This document shows, piece after piece, positions 1 to 12,456 of a stretch of 64,000 bases of DNA (the stretch's first letter is position 1; each line of letters starts with the position of its first letter). Where the stretch lies: positions 6,579,501-6,643,500 of the forward strand of contig NC_060106.1 of the NCBI RefSeq assembly GCF_021155765.1, in the 5' to 3' direction. The stretch is from Diprion similis (Eukaryota; Arthropoda; Insecta; Hymenoptera; Diprionidae). The translations under genes and the position numbers were made by a program. The notes beneath the pieces were generated by a model that was given only the letters and a program-made list of their open reading frames with translations, was not told where the DNA came from and did no database searches.

Positions 1-1129
1 AAAGCTGTTGATTAATCGATTGATCGTACAGCACTAGTATAAAGTAGTTCAAACTGGTTCTTGACTTTGTCTTCCTCTTGGCAAGTCTTTTTACGTATAC
101 ATTGCATGAAAAGCTATAATTAATAAATTTGATAAGAGTAGTATAAAAGATAGTGAAAATACTAATAATCATTACTTGGTAAGTATAATTAGTTATACAC
201 CGGAATCCGAGAAGTTATTAAAGAAAGATTATGCAAAAGAGGAAAGTTAGTTGATCTCATCGAAGGGCATAAAAATTGCAGTTTACTGTCCTCCGCTTTC
301 GAGACAGAAACGAGATGCCGGAAATGAGCGGAAGGCTTGAATGCACGCACTCAATTATGCATCGCGTTATGGTATATCTGCACGCGTGACGTGCGTAGGC
401 AACGCCTGCAGTGTTCACGAGATGTCGATCCTTTCCCGTCGAGGCGTACGAGTAGATACCCAACCATTCGTTGGGCAATGTGCAGTGTTATAATTTAGGA
501 TTAAAAGATGAAGTAAAACGAGCAAGTGGGCAGCTTAATAAATAACGAGAATTCTATTCGCCCCTCATGTGTTGGATACACTTGCACGCGTGAGCGGAAG
601 TCAGGATAACGCCAAGAGAGTTATCGGCCTTACGCAATAGATTAGCTATACAGCCATATTATACTCGTACCTATATCACACTGCACCGATCCGGCAGCAC
701 TCACAGACCTTAGACACAGAATTAATCACCCTTCTTCATCAGGTTAGCGTTCCTTTGTCGAGATTTATGGCTTCATTATTTGGGGCCACCGCGAGGGGTA
801 GCCTCATCGTTCCGAAATTTGGGAGAACTGATCGTCCCTTCACAAGGAGGTTGCGGAGGAACGTACATCGAGGTATCCGACTGGTGAACAATCTACCATC
901 TCTCCGTGTTCCTGGTACCCACACATCCTCAAGACACTGCGGGGACTCGACCCTTTGGACGTTGTGTCAGTCGCTAACAGCCGATATCAATCCGCAGGAT
1001 TGATTCTGCTGTCCGGCTCCTGTAGGGCTCCCACGAGAATTCATCTTGGACGTGATCGCTCCACGACTCGAATCTCATAATTGACAGTGAATTTTAAACC
1101 GATGCTTGCCGAAAATCGAACGGTTCACA

Positions 1130-1460
1130 AGAAAATTTCAAACGACTTAGAAATTTTTTTATAAAATTTTAGGAATTTTATGTGATTTCCAAATTTTCAG
1201 AGCCGTGAGATGATTTCGCAGGATTTTACGATTTTTCAAAGGATTTCAAAAAGATGTCCGATTTCAAGCATTTCATGTAATTTTACACAGTTCGGAGTTT
1301 AGAAAATTTCGTGTGATTTCAACAATCATATATTTCACAGATTTCAATTGATTTTAGGATATATCAGGGATTTCAGAGGTTTTACAGATTCAAAAAAGTT
1401 TAAATAATTAGACAAAATTTCATGAGATGGCAAGAGATTTGAGATAATTTCATACAATTT
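1130..1460. repeat. Degenerate GATTTC/ATTTCA-rich repeat
   Basis: Short variants of GATTTC, ATTTCA and ATTTTA recur roughly every 15-25 bases through about 330 bp, for example GATTTC followed by A-rich or T-rich spacers. The flanking DNA does not show this density. It looks like an old, decayed tandem array or simple-sequence-derived block. No coding frame crosses it. Confidence 0.45.
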
Positions 1461-4121
1461 CATGAGCGACGTATAACAGAATTGAACGACGCTCAAATCC
1501 ATGGCTACAATTGTCGATCTACTGCGAGAACTGCGGAAGCCAGTTACTATGGAGCGAAGATGCTCTGTGTAAGACGGAATGCCGCAGAAGCTATAACGCA
1601 GCCTCCCCCCGCGAATTTGTATGCGAGCCATGGACATGTCCAAACTAGGCTAAACCGCTGGATCTTATATATCTTATATATCTTATACCGTATATACCCG
1701 CAGCTTATTTCTGCCCTGACAAAAAAAGGAGGCACTGCAAGAGCGATCCAGAGGTCGACAAAGTCGACGCGACTGCAGAACCGAGTCGTTGCCTCATGTG
1801 TGATCGTCCGGACAAGGTAAACGCGGCCTTTACCTTTCGCTCTGCGTGTGTACCTCGATTCGCCGTTCGTTACTTTTGGAGATGGAACGAAAAACCGACA
1901 CCGACAGCCCAATTTTGGAGTTCGGAGGAATGAACCTGAAAGTTGAACATACCCTCCTCTTTGACCGCGGAGCAAATGCCCGTCGATGATTCTTAGTAGT
2001 TTAGACCTTGTTTCAGCAAATGTGGCTAAGTTACATTATGCGTAGTTTGAATACCCTGAGATAAAGTGAACCCACAAAACTTTATAGCGATCAAGAAAAT
2101 TCAAATAATACTATTTCACGATGATTTGTCGTCGTGTACAGGAGTGTATTGCAAAGTAGATGCAGACCTTGGCCTACTAGTGTTTTATAAAATGATACGA
2201 ATCCATCTCATTGTCAGTCTAATTCAATGGGATGAGGATTGTGTAATTCACTGCAGTTACCCACCTTCCTCGCAATTGAGCTTTATCGCCTGAAAGTAGA
2301 CCTGATTTGGACCTTGACGGCACTGTTCCGTAAAAACATGCAGTAAAAAAATTAGAAAAAAAAAAAAAAAAAACACTAAACGTGGGCAAATGAGTCAACC
2401 AGTTTTTGTCAACTTCCGTGAACCTCAACCTTAAGATGAGACAGATTTTTGTGAGAGTGAAAACAACCAAGGCTGCTTTTTATTGTATGATTACTTTTAT
2501 GAGGACAAGAATGTCTCTAGGATTTTATGTTGGCGGTAAAAACTATTTTTCGTATAAAGATTCGTAATTTTTTTGCTTGCTCGATAAGTCCTGACAGTAA
2601 TTAAAATAAAGCCTCTGTAATTTTAAGATTCGAAATAGGAAATGGATTTACATGAAAAAATATAACGAAATCTCGTTTTTTAAGACCACATGATGGTCAA
2701 AATTCTACTTCACAATGATTCATAGTTAACATTGGATAATAAATTTTGTCTGATGGGAAACCCTTCCAAAATACAAGAAAGGAAAAAGAAATGAAACTGA
2801 TTATTATAAGTAGAACGGAAAGTTAGAAGAAACCGTATACGTCGAAGGACTGTCTGCAACCGTCGTCGACCTTCTAATTAATACTCGTTAGAGATAGGAT
2901 TCGTATCTGCCGTAAATATGACGCTCTTCTCTGACATTTACAAGGAAGAGTATCTTGCGTCAGTTTTCAAGGGATGCGATAAAATTCGTTTCACAGAGGC
3001 GTGTCCGGACGTGAAGGGGTTTCGAGATGAGGAGCTGATTGGTTAAACCAAAGAGTCAGATCTGAAAATGAGAAACAGGTTTGGAGACTGTCGCCTACAT
3101 ACCTATTTCGTTAGTTCGTTCCTTCGTTGTACAGCAGAGAGTCACAATTAAACGAAGCCGGATACAAGTGCAGGCTGCATGTAGGGACGAAGGCGGACGA
3201 CGAGAAGCGAGAGATGAAAAATGTGAAACGCCAGGACAATCACTTTACGGACTAACGCCTCGAAGTTCGTCCTTACAAGGAGTTCTCTTCGAGAGTGTCC
3301 TCCGAAAATGGTCGGCGATTTCTTACTGTGCAGGCGTGCATTTAAAAGGCATCCACCGAACGAACCACCCTTCCTTACGGTCGCCATCCCGTCAAAAGTC
3401 GAAGGAATGCTCGCTATGGAGACCTTGCTCTGATTTATGGTGAAAAGAAAATAACGCCGCGTCCGCGGACCAAAAACAAAGCATGTATAGCATCGAGGCT
3501 TCTTCTACCTTACACTCAACATCGAATATATGTATAACATACATTCAAGTGAACTATTTTACACAATATGTATTTACTCTTTACGAATTACTTGGATCAC
3601 TTGTAATTTCCATGTAATACAGTCCTATCCTTAAAGGGTTCGAAAGGTGTAAAAAGCGAAGCAGTTTTGACACCTTATCTACCCGACGATGAAAGTAGCC
3701 ATGGGTTTACGAATCATTTGGAAAAGATGTCGTGGAACTGTTGTCAAGTGGTATAGAATTGAATTAAAGAACTAGAATTGCGCTCAATAATAGAACGAGT
3801 TTCAAAGGTCCTCGATGAATGACGCGAGGTGTTTGCTTTACGACAACGATTTTAAGAGTAAGCGCATCTATACGACTAATATGAAAAGCGAGGTCTCACG
3901 GAATTATGCCCTGACTTTTATCTGATTATATGGTTGAAAAAGCGTTATAACTAAACTGGTGTAATAAAACTGCATCATCAAAGAATTCTCTCGAGACAAA
4001 CTAGTTCTTTGAAGAGAGAAAAAAAAAAAAAAAATACACCCTTTTAAGGTGTGCATCTGTATGTACGTATATATGCCATCATAAAAATGTGTCGCTACTG
4101 CTTCATAAATAATAAACGAAA

Positions 4122-4182
4122 CTTTTTTCTCTTGCTTTCCCTCTCTTTCTCTCTCTTTCTTTCTATCTCTGTATCTCTATCT
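4122..4182. repeat. Pyrimidine (TC/TTTC) tract
   Basis: An almost uninterrupted run of T and C with repeated CTCT and CTTT units. It is low-complexity sequence with no neighbouring exon that would make it a splice-acceptor tract. Confidence 0.6.
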
Positions 4183-7100
4183 TGACTTCGTTAGTATAGG
4201 TAGGACTGAATCCTGAAATGAACAGTTGCTTTGAAGATGCTGCAGCGTAGGTATACTGTATAAATTTGAAATCGTTCAAGGCCTTTCTCTGCGAGTTATT
4301 ATCTTCGCATACCGCGAAAAAGTAGTTCTTGGCAAATTGATTCTCAACTTTACAGCATGTACAATGTACATGCTAGGAAAACGAGCACGCTTCGGTTTCT
4401 CTATATTGAGGTTCACACGCTGTTCTGAATTTAGTTATGCTACCTGCATCATTACGGTTTTTTGCATTTAATGTTCTGCGAGAACCTGAAAATATAATAC
4501 AATTTACAAGCAGAGTATCAGACCTCCGGACCACAGATTCCGCTAAAACTTGTAGGACTGTTTTTTGGGCCCATAATATGGAGCTCTTGATGTGTAGTTT
4601 CATACATTGAGGCGTTGATTATTCGATTTACAATACATCAAGTTGTCAAAATTTAGCGATCTGTACTTTACTATGGCTCAGAATCATAACATATCCGTTT
4701 ACATTCGACTCTTTAGAGATCTGTCATCAAAGTTTCAAAAGAGGACAATCAAAATTCATATTTCAGATCGAAATACACATCAGGATTTGTATATCACGAC
4801 ACTCCACTCATCGCCACTCCACGCATCAGAAGCTCCATATTTTAGAGTCTCGAAATTTTTGTAGAATCCTTGATCCAGTGTTCTGATACTCTGCTTCTTA
4901 GAAATTATCGGAAACAGTAACAAAAGGAGATAAATAAAACAATACATTTTCAGACTGCCAGTGCTCATCCATAGTTGAGGAGCAAGAATTCTTCCTGTAA
5001 CTAAGTCAAAAGAAAAAAGGGTGCAGAGTTTGTTCAACCGTGACTCTTTACGTATCAATGGAATAAGATGTGATGCGGTAGTGTAGAGAAAAGTTGAAAC
5101 GTATTTAGGTGAAAGTACACTTACACAGTTGCGCTTACAAAGGTTTTAGATGGCAGCAGGAATTGTTTACGTAGATATAATGATTTGAGCCCCCGTGTAT
5201 TAATTGCCATCCTGGACGAGTCGTAAAAGTGGCCACGCAGGCGTAATATTTCAGGTGGCAATTATCTGAGGATCTGGACATAAGCGTCTCACATTACGCC
5301 TCATCCATCACACACACACGCTGGTACGAACTCGCCCCGATGCTATCGGTACTGAGTGCATCCTCCCACAACCCAGTGGAAGCTCTGCACTGCTGCAGGT
5401 AAATTTACATTTTTGAAACATCGGCTCTGCGATACGAGGTTTGAGTATAGGTCCACGGTATGCACGACGCAGCCCTTTCAGCCGGCCTACCGAATAATTC
5501 TAGAAATAATACTCGCCGGTGTCTGGTTTAATTTTACCACCGCTCTACGTGATCCCGTCTTCGCTCTAACTTATACCGAGGAGATCATCTCAATGAGATT
5601 CAGTGTCACAAACCTGCGATGCTAAGATTCTTTTACGGTCTACGTCAAAACTCTCGTCGTTATTCGTGGTCTCTTATGGCGCTCGGGATGACGAGACATC
5701 GTCAACGTTTGTATAAGATAAGGAAAAAAGTGGGTCTCGTGCCTGGAGAGATAAGGACGAGGTGAGCCGAGGAATTCCGCGAAGTATTCCGGAAGAAAGT
5801 TCATCGATTCAATCTCGGGTTCGAAGCCCTGAACCCATATTGTGGTTATTTAGATTTTCAAACAATGAGAAGTTGTGTCTACGCATCCCTCGGTCGGTTG
5901 TAAACGAAGCCACTGCGGTACCCGCAGCTGTTTAGCAAGGAGTAAAAAGTTTGAAAAAAGGAAAACCGCAGCACTAGTAAACGCGGCCCGAACTTTGATC
6001 TAAAAATAGGTGTAAGTAAAGAAGAACCATTATTTTAATATACGATGATATTAATACCCTCCTGACCAAACCCTCTACGCATGCATACGCGAGGCTGCAG
6101 GTTTGTTGGTTCTGTTTGAAATTCCTCGGAAAGCATAGCTCGAAATAGTTCTTACACTTACCTTCACTTTGTCGGAAGGTTTGCCGGTCGATGTTTTCAT
6201 TACCACTACACAAGCGGATAGTTCATACTTGACCTCTAGTACTTTCAATAACATCCACGTATAACTAGAAGCTTCGAATTCCACGGTAGTCCGTTAGCCA
6301 GAGCACCAAATATTCTCTGCATTCATAACCCGTCTCTGTATTCAGCTAATTGTAAAATACACTAAAAAATCTACGTCACTTAAGACATTCATGATATCAA
6401 GAGGTCCTCTTGGACAGCCTCGGTATAAATGCCACTCGTAGTAAAGCAGTGAATGAACTGAGTTGTACGAGAGGCATAGTTGACCCTTCACAGAGAGATA
6501 TGAAATGAGCGTTTGAGGTTCGTCAGTCTTTGAGTGGAAGAAAAATTAGAACAAGTAGCAAATATAATATACAATTTTTGGCAGCAGGTAGTAAAGTCGG
6601 TAAGGAAATATGTTCCGAGTACCGTCTTTCGTTATTTTATGCTACCAAAAAAAAATAAGATGCGATGCATGGCACTGACGATTGATGGTGGTGGTTTCAG
6701 TGGTGAAAAGTTTAAGAGCTTCACACGGATGATGGATGCATTGTTCTCGGAATTAATGTTTTGGCTTCCGTTCGTTAGAGATAAGAAACTAGCAACACTG
6801 ACAATGAGTTGTCAGATGTATTAGAAGCTAGTGAATGACATGCTATTAATATCAATATATTGAGTCACCTCGCTTCGTAGGGAGTGTTGCGGGTCAGGCT
6901 TCCGTGAGTGACCACGTCAAATACGCGTAACGTATAGCCATCGACCGTGTCATGCTACCCTGTCAATACTAAAAGCCATTAATCACTCTCTGATTGCAAG
7001 CACTTAAAACAGTGGTCAGAAGAATGATGCTGGCTGGTGGTGCACTGGAGGTTATATCCGAAGGCGCAGGTACCTCTCCACCTCCTCCGGTAGCCGATGA

Positions 7101-7521
7101 TCTATAGTTTTCACTATCTGACACAGAAAATCTCTGAGCAACGTTATCAACGGCAAGGCGTCAGGACTAGCAGCAGCAGCACCAACAACCACCGTCCACA
7201 GTGGGCCAAAGTATTGTTTTTTCTACACCCGGGGCGTTGAGACCGGTTTATTGTTCCAACAAAGTGGAAAACGATTCAGTATAAATAAAGAAAAGAAATG
7301 CCCCGAAGAGTCCCATCGAGTCTCTGCATCCCTTCTCTCGTCCCTAGTCCCATACCCGAATAGGTGTATACCTACCTACCTACTGTTGGCCACAAAATCT
7401 CTGGCCTTGATTTATGACTGCAACAGCAGCAGTGTAACGGCACACAATACTAACAACTCAACTATCTCCTCACCAGGTATAGCAGCAACCGTGCTGCAGT
7501 GATAATGTTCCACGTTTCAAG

Positions 7522-7643
7522 ATGATCTACCAGTCTTCGCAATCATCATTAATTCCTTCCACCGTGGGCTCGTCGCCCATCGTCGATAGCTGCACTCTCC
7601 ATGCATGCCAGCCCGTCTCGGGTGCATCGATTATCTCCAAATC
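7522..7643 (+). CDS. Possible first coding exon of an unidentified gene
   Basis: An ATG at 7,522 opens a Ser/Thr-rich frame of about 40 codons (MIYQSSQSSLIP...) that reaches a good donor (C|GTGAGT at about 7,647). Upstream bases contain a CAG/CAA-rich stretch and moderately GC-rich sequence, as insect 5' UTRs of regulatory genes often do. I could not identify a following exon with the matching phase (one base carried over) and do not recognise the peptide. It may be chance. Confidence 0.15.
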
Positions 7644-10600
7644 ACGTGAGTCCAAAAAGCATCATCCCGATCCTTCGACCTGCTCTCCTTGCGCTCTCGA
7701 CACAACGCGCTGCCCACTCCAGACGAGGGGAACATAAACAACCATAAAACTGCGGCAGCAACGAGCTGCTACACTGCGAGCCAACAATAGCTGGTCAAGA
7801 GAAAAACAGTCAGAGCGCCCCCGTCACGCCCACCTCATCGTCAAGACTTTGAGACTTTCGAGTCTGGGCCCTTCTTCTCACCTCCTCGCTCTTTGCCCCG
7901 CACGTGTCCCTCAGGTGGGATGAAAAAACCGCTCAAACCACCGAGAAACGTTCTTACCTTACGAAGCTACCTCAACGAGTTCCCTGCCGGGTCAGGCTGA
8001 TGGGGGACGAGTCGAGTGGCCACGCGGAGCGAAGAACCGTGAAAAGGGCACAAGAAAATGGCAAAACTCCGAGGCTAATCGGGCCGACCTTGGCTGCACT
8101 CTACTTCGCGCATCATTCCACGTCACGCGTCGACTCTTTTCCACTATCTCGACTCGAGCCCATGACTCGTTTCGAATGTGCCGAAGCATCCCGAGATGAC
8201 GTTCCTGGCCGAATAAGGAGAGGCGTGCATTTTTCCCTGTCAAAAACGGACAAAAGATGGCGAACACACCGGTCTGGGGTTACTTCACAGCATGACGGAT
8301 GACCTGAGATTGGGTTCGAGTATAATCTGTACGAGTATCAAATGTACTTGACGTATGCGTATGTTGTGTTAATAAAGTACGGAGAAATGAGAAAATCAAG
8401 AAAATTAGAATACAATGGCGATGAAGTCTTCCCCATTGTAACAAAGCCTCCCAGATAGCAGAGGCCCGGATGCACCATATCATCCGGTTTGTATATCCTA
8501 TCACGTACGTAGGAAATTTCATCCTAATGAAGAAAAAGAGATGGATTATTTATTCATAGCTATTTGACGCGTTCGTGAATATAAATGAAGGCAGGGGTTC
8601 GTATACTGAGATTTTAATGGCTAGTTGCCAGCTGCTTACGGTTATAATCTATACCCGTTTGCGCGGGGTGGAAGATACACGCACTGAAGCCGACACCGTG
8701 CTTATGGGTATGTGTAACCTACGTGCGCGTACGCCATTAAGAGGTTTTCTGAATGGACGAGACTCTGGAGGATGCACGGCCCACGCCTTCGCAGACACTT
8801 TAGGGACAGGTTAATCTTAGCTTGAGTTTGGTTTAATCTTCGGGGAGCGTCGCAGGCCCTTCTATGGTCCAAACCTACGCGATGCAGCCGATCTCTTGCG
8901 ACACACTTCCGGTTTGTGTGTCCGAAACGGGCCCCGACACCCAGCGACAAACCCACCTGAAAATTACACGCCATGGCCCGGACAGCCATGACTGAGTAGC
9001 TCGGGGCCGCTACGGGGACAAAAAATATGTACGGCTAATTAGTCTTCATCTATTAATTAGATATCGCTCGCATCTCCTCGGTTATACGGTTCATGCGATA
9101 CAGCACCGACCCACGGATTATCAGCCTCGTTAACTGCGACCACTTTGCGTGTGATATGACTAAATTATATCTACCCAGAGTAAGCGGGTACATTAACACC
9201 ATATTTGGAGGGAATCAGAAATGTTTGGCAGGATTACGTTTAGTGCATATCGACCGTAATGATATCGCAGTTATGACGCAACAAAAATGAATTGCTTATC
9301 TATTCCCAAGAGTTTTGTGAAAAGAACTTCGATTAAAGAAGGAATGCAGTTTCTGGATTTACAGAAGTATCATCCGCGATTTTCCAAAGAAATAAAAAAA
9401 AACAAATCAGTACCGATCATAGCTTCGTTTGCAGTGAAGATCGTCACTTGCGTGAGTAACAATACTTGATGATATCCATGATTTCTATGAAACAAGTTGC
9501 CATGAACAGTACATACAAGGAAGTGGGGTCTTTGTATGATTCCAGAAAATGAGTCATCTTTACTGCCAGTTTTTGAATTTACTGTACCGAGAAGGCGCAA
9601 ACAAATGATGTGACGAATTTTTGACTAATGAGAATACAGCATTTGAAGGAATTTATGAAATTACAAGTAGTAATAGAAATGAAATGAAATTTATTGAAAG
9701 ATCTGGTAAAAGCCTTGACGAAAATTAATATCATGAAATATTGGGGGAAAAACGAGATAAGAGCGTTATAAGTATGAAAAAACTTGAAGTATAACTAAAA
9801 TACTAACTACTTAAAATAATGCTGCGGAATCTCCGTCCATCTCAACACCCAACAGATTTAAATTAGATATAATTATACGTGTACTAAAAAGACTGTCATA
9901 CGTGAATTCCAAGGTAGCGCCACGTTTGGGCAATGACGTAAGAGAAGCGTTGTGGCCATTTGTAGACGTTTCGTGAATTCCGCGAAAGAATCGAGGAGAT
10001 TCAATGTTTAATAGAAAACATGTGTTTCAATCGTTCATTAGCATCTTATTCATCGACCAACGAATACACTCCGATTGTATGTTGATTATACTATGAGTTA
10101 TATCCATAACTTGTCCTCTCACAAATAAGTCTCAACGATGAATTGGTTCAGTTTTGCACCTTCAGAGATTTACGTTTATCTTATATCTATAGGTATGAGT
10201 CAGTAGAGGAGCAATATTGACAGTGAATTAAAATCAGAATTTTACATCATTCTCACGTTTCACGTTGCCGCAGTGAGTCCAAAGTAATACATCCGATACC
10301 TTAACTGACCTTGTGATTACCGATCCCCGAAGGTTGCGCAATTGCAAGAAAGTATCCTTCTGCACTGTAAGACTATGAATTTCGCTTCTCAACATTCAGG
10401 GAAACAAACTTGTGAGCCATATTTTGTCAGACGTTCAAAAATCGTATGCACAAAACCTCTTATCACCTCTCTAACCACTTAACTCCTGGAATACATTATA
10501 CACAAAAAAAGCTTCAATCCTCTCGCTTATTTTCGAGTGTACCGGCCGGAAGCACACAGATCAATTTCGTCATCGACAGGTGACACTGGACACTGCAGAG

Positions 10601-10679
10601 TACAATACACAACTTCTGCTCTCACCACATATATCTTGCTTACCATGTGTGTATGCACAAGAGTGAGGCGGTGCGCGAT

Positions 10680-10839
10680 GACGAGGCTGAAGCTAGCAGC
10701 CAGTATTAGCAGCTAAACGTTCTAATATTCATTCGAATTAGGCAATGAAATCCGAAATCAAAATCTTGCTAAACACCTTGAATCCGTGATACTTTTATAG
10801 AGTTATAAGTATAAAACCGAACCGCATTTTTCTATTTCC
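10680..10839 (+). repeat. Dispersed repeat, copy 1
   Basis: About 155 bp starting near GACGAGGCTGA and running through a CAGCTAAAC and a CTAATATTCATT block to an A/C-rich tail is clearly similar, in the same orientation and order, to bases 32,359-32,511. I estimate 70-75% identity by eye over the full length, with small indels. It has no open frame, so it is most likely a short non-autonomous mobile element or the remnant of a longer one. Confidence 0.65.
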
Positions 10840-12419
10840 AAAAAGTTTAACACGTTTGGTTGCTAACTTTGGCTGCCAGCTTCAGCTCCATTGCACGATG
10901 CATGGATACGAAAGCAGCTTGGCACCGGAGATGAAGCCAGGTCACGATAAACGGTCAGTTCAATGCCACGAGAACCCAGCATCGCAAGATCAAGATGTCA
11001 ATCTCACGTTGCCTTGTCAGCTTTCTGGCTCGTTCGCTTGAACCCTTTACTGTTGGCTCGTCAGTTTGCTCACAATGTAAAAACGATTCGAGTCGGGTAT
11101 TCAACACCTCGTTCGATCGGAGCTGCGATATTAATTCGCCTGAATTATAATTGATGGTAATTATGTTTGTACCGTAGGTCGTGGACGATCTGACAATATG
11201 ATACGTCTTGTGAGACGTTGTGCAGCTGATACCGAATCAGGTCGAGTTAACTACGGTCATGATTAACCGTGATAATTTTTTGTCATCGCTATGCAATCCA
11301 CTTGGATCAATCTATTCCACGAGTTGTTGAGTTCTATTAGGTTCATTCATTATTGATATCGCATGTATTGTTAAGTAACTTTAACTGAGCAGCTGCTGCA
11401 CCGGAGACTATCGGGGGACATAAATTTCTAGAAACACGTTTTGAAGTCGATGACCACCGTACCACTCGACTGAAAGCACGCTACCGCATATAGATTCTAA
11501 ATAGATAATAACAACACTCGTTCATGCACTTTGCTTAATTTAAACCATGTGCGACCATCCTTCGAACAGAGTTGAAGAGAAACTGATCTTCAAACGTTGA
11601 GCAATCGAAGTGGAAATCCCGAAGAGTTCTCGGCTGTTATTTTACCATCGCTTTCGATTAGTAATGAGTATTATTTATACACCTGCGCACTCGACGTTCG
11701 ACAGAGCTGGAATCTCTTAATTCACACTTGACAATTTTTCGCTTTGGAGAAACAATTCCTTGAAGGTTTTACGTCGAATTTGATCCATGAACGTGGAAAG
11801 AAGCTAGTATTTTGATTGTATCTTCAATACAAATATTGTTACAAATTTCTACTCAGATTAGTATATTCAGTCGTTCTCATTAATCAGAAGCGATGCGACT
11901 TACAAGGAGTATAAGAAAAACAAACAGCACTGCAGGATTTTTACGTCAGAAAACTATGATAGTTTATTTGACTGCGTCTATGTTACATTACGTGCAAGCA
12001 TTCTGTAATAACGTGATGGCAACTTAACACTCGAGATTAATCCCACGTCTACTATCAATACAAACACATGAATTAAACAGGGATAATTTCAGCGTTGACC
12101 AAAGAAATAGAGACACACACAAAGTCGCATGTACCATGTAACCCTGGTAACCCTAGTTTACTGCCGCCCACGCGAGTTTGTGTAATCGTGATAGAATGTA
12201 ATCGTTATCTGCACAGTGTCAATAAACATGAATTTAATTACGCAGAAATGAATATCCGGTCGTCTTGTGTGGCCGTGCAGTGAATAGATAGTGTCGCGTC
12301 CAAGACGGTTCGGCAAAGCGGTGCACGAGAGAGAGCTTTTTAAAAAAGCCCGAGTAAGCATGGGAGGATATGATGAGGGAAAATGGAGTGTCTCGGTACA
12401 CAAACGCATTTCTAAAATA

Positions 12420-12456
12420 TAATATATATATACGTACATATATATGTATATATATA
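12420..12456. repeat. AT dinucleotide-rich microsatellite
   Basis: Runs of TATATA interrupted by ACGTACA. Imperfect and low-complexity. Confidence 0.7.

Larger units (their letters stand above)
1..6400. other. Gene-poor flank, no supported gene
   Basis: I find no exon that I can defend in this stretch. Open frames on both strands are short, most lack an ATG, and none resembles a known family. It contains a degenerate GATTTC-rich block, A/T homopolymers (about 2,358-2,375 and 4,021-4,034), a pyrimidine-rich tract (about 4,122-4,182) and a 21-bp palindrome at 4,354-4,374. Moderately GC-rich islands at about 700-1,050, 1,480-1,900, 3,000-3,460 and 5,200-5,800 could be regulatory or belong to distant genes, but the sequence alone does not show this. 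Confidence 0.5.

Noticed and set aside
5780..5840. tRNA-like GGTTCGAA (B box) motif
   Set aside because: No A box at the right distance and no cloverleaf stems; similar motifs near 3,637 and 8,310 fail for the same reason.
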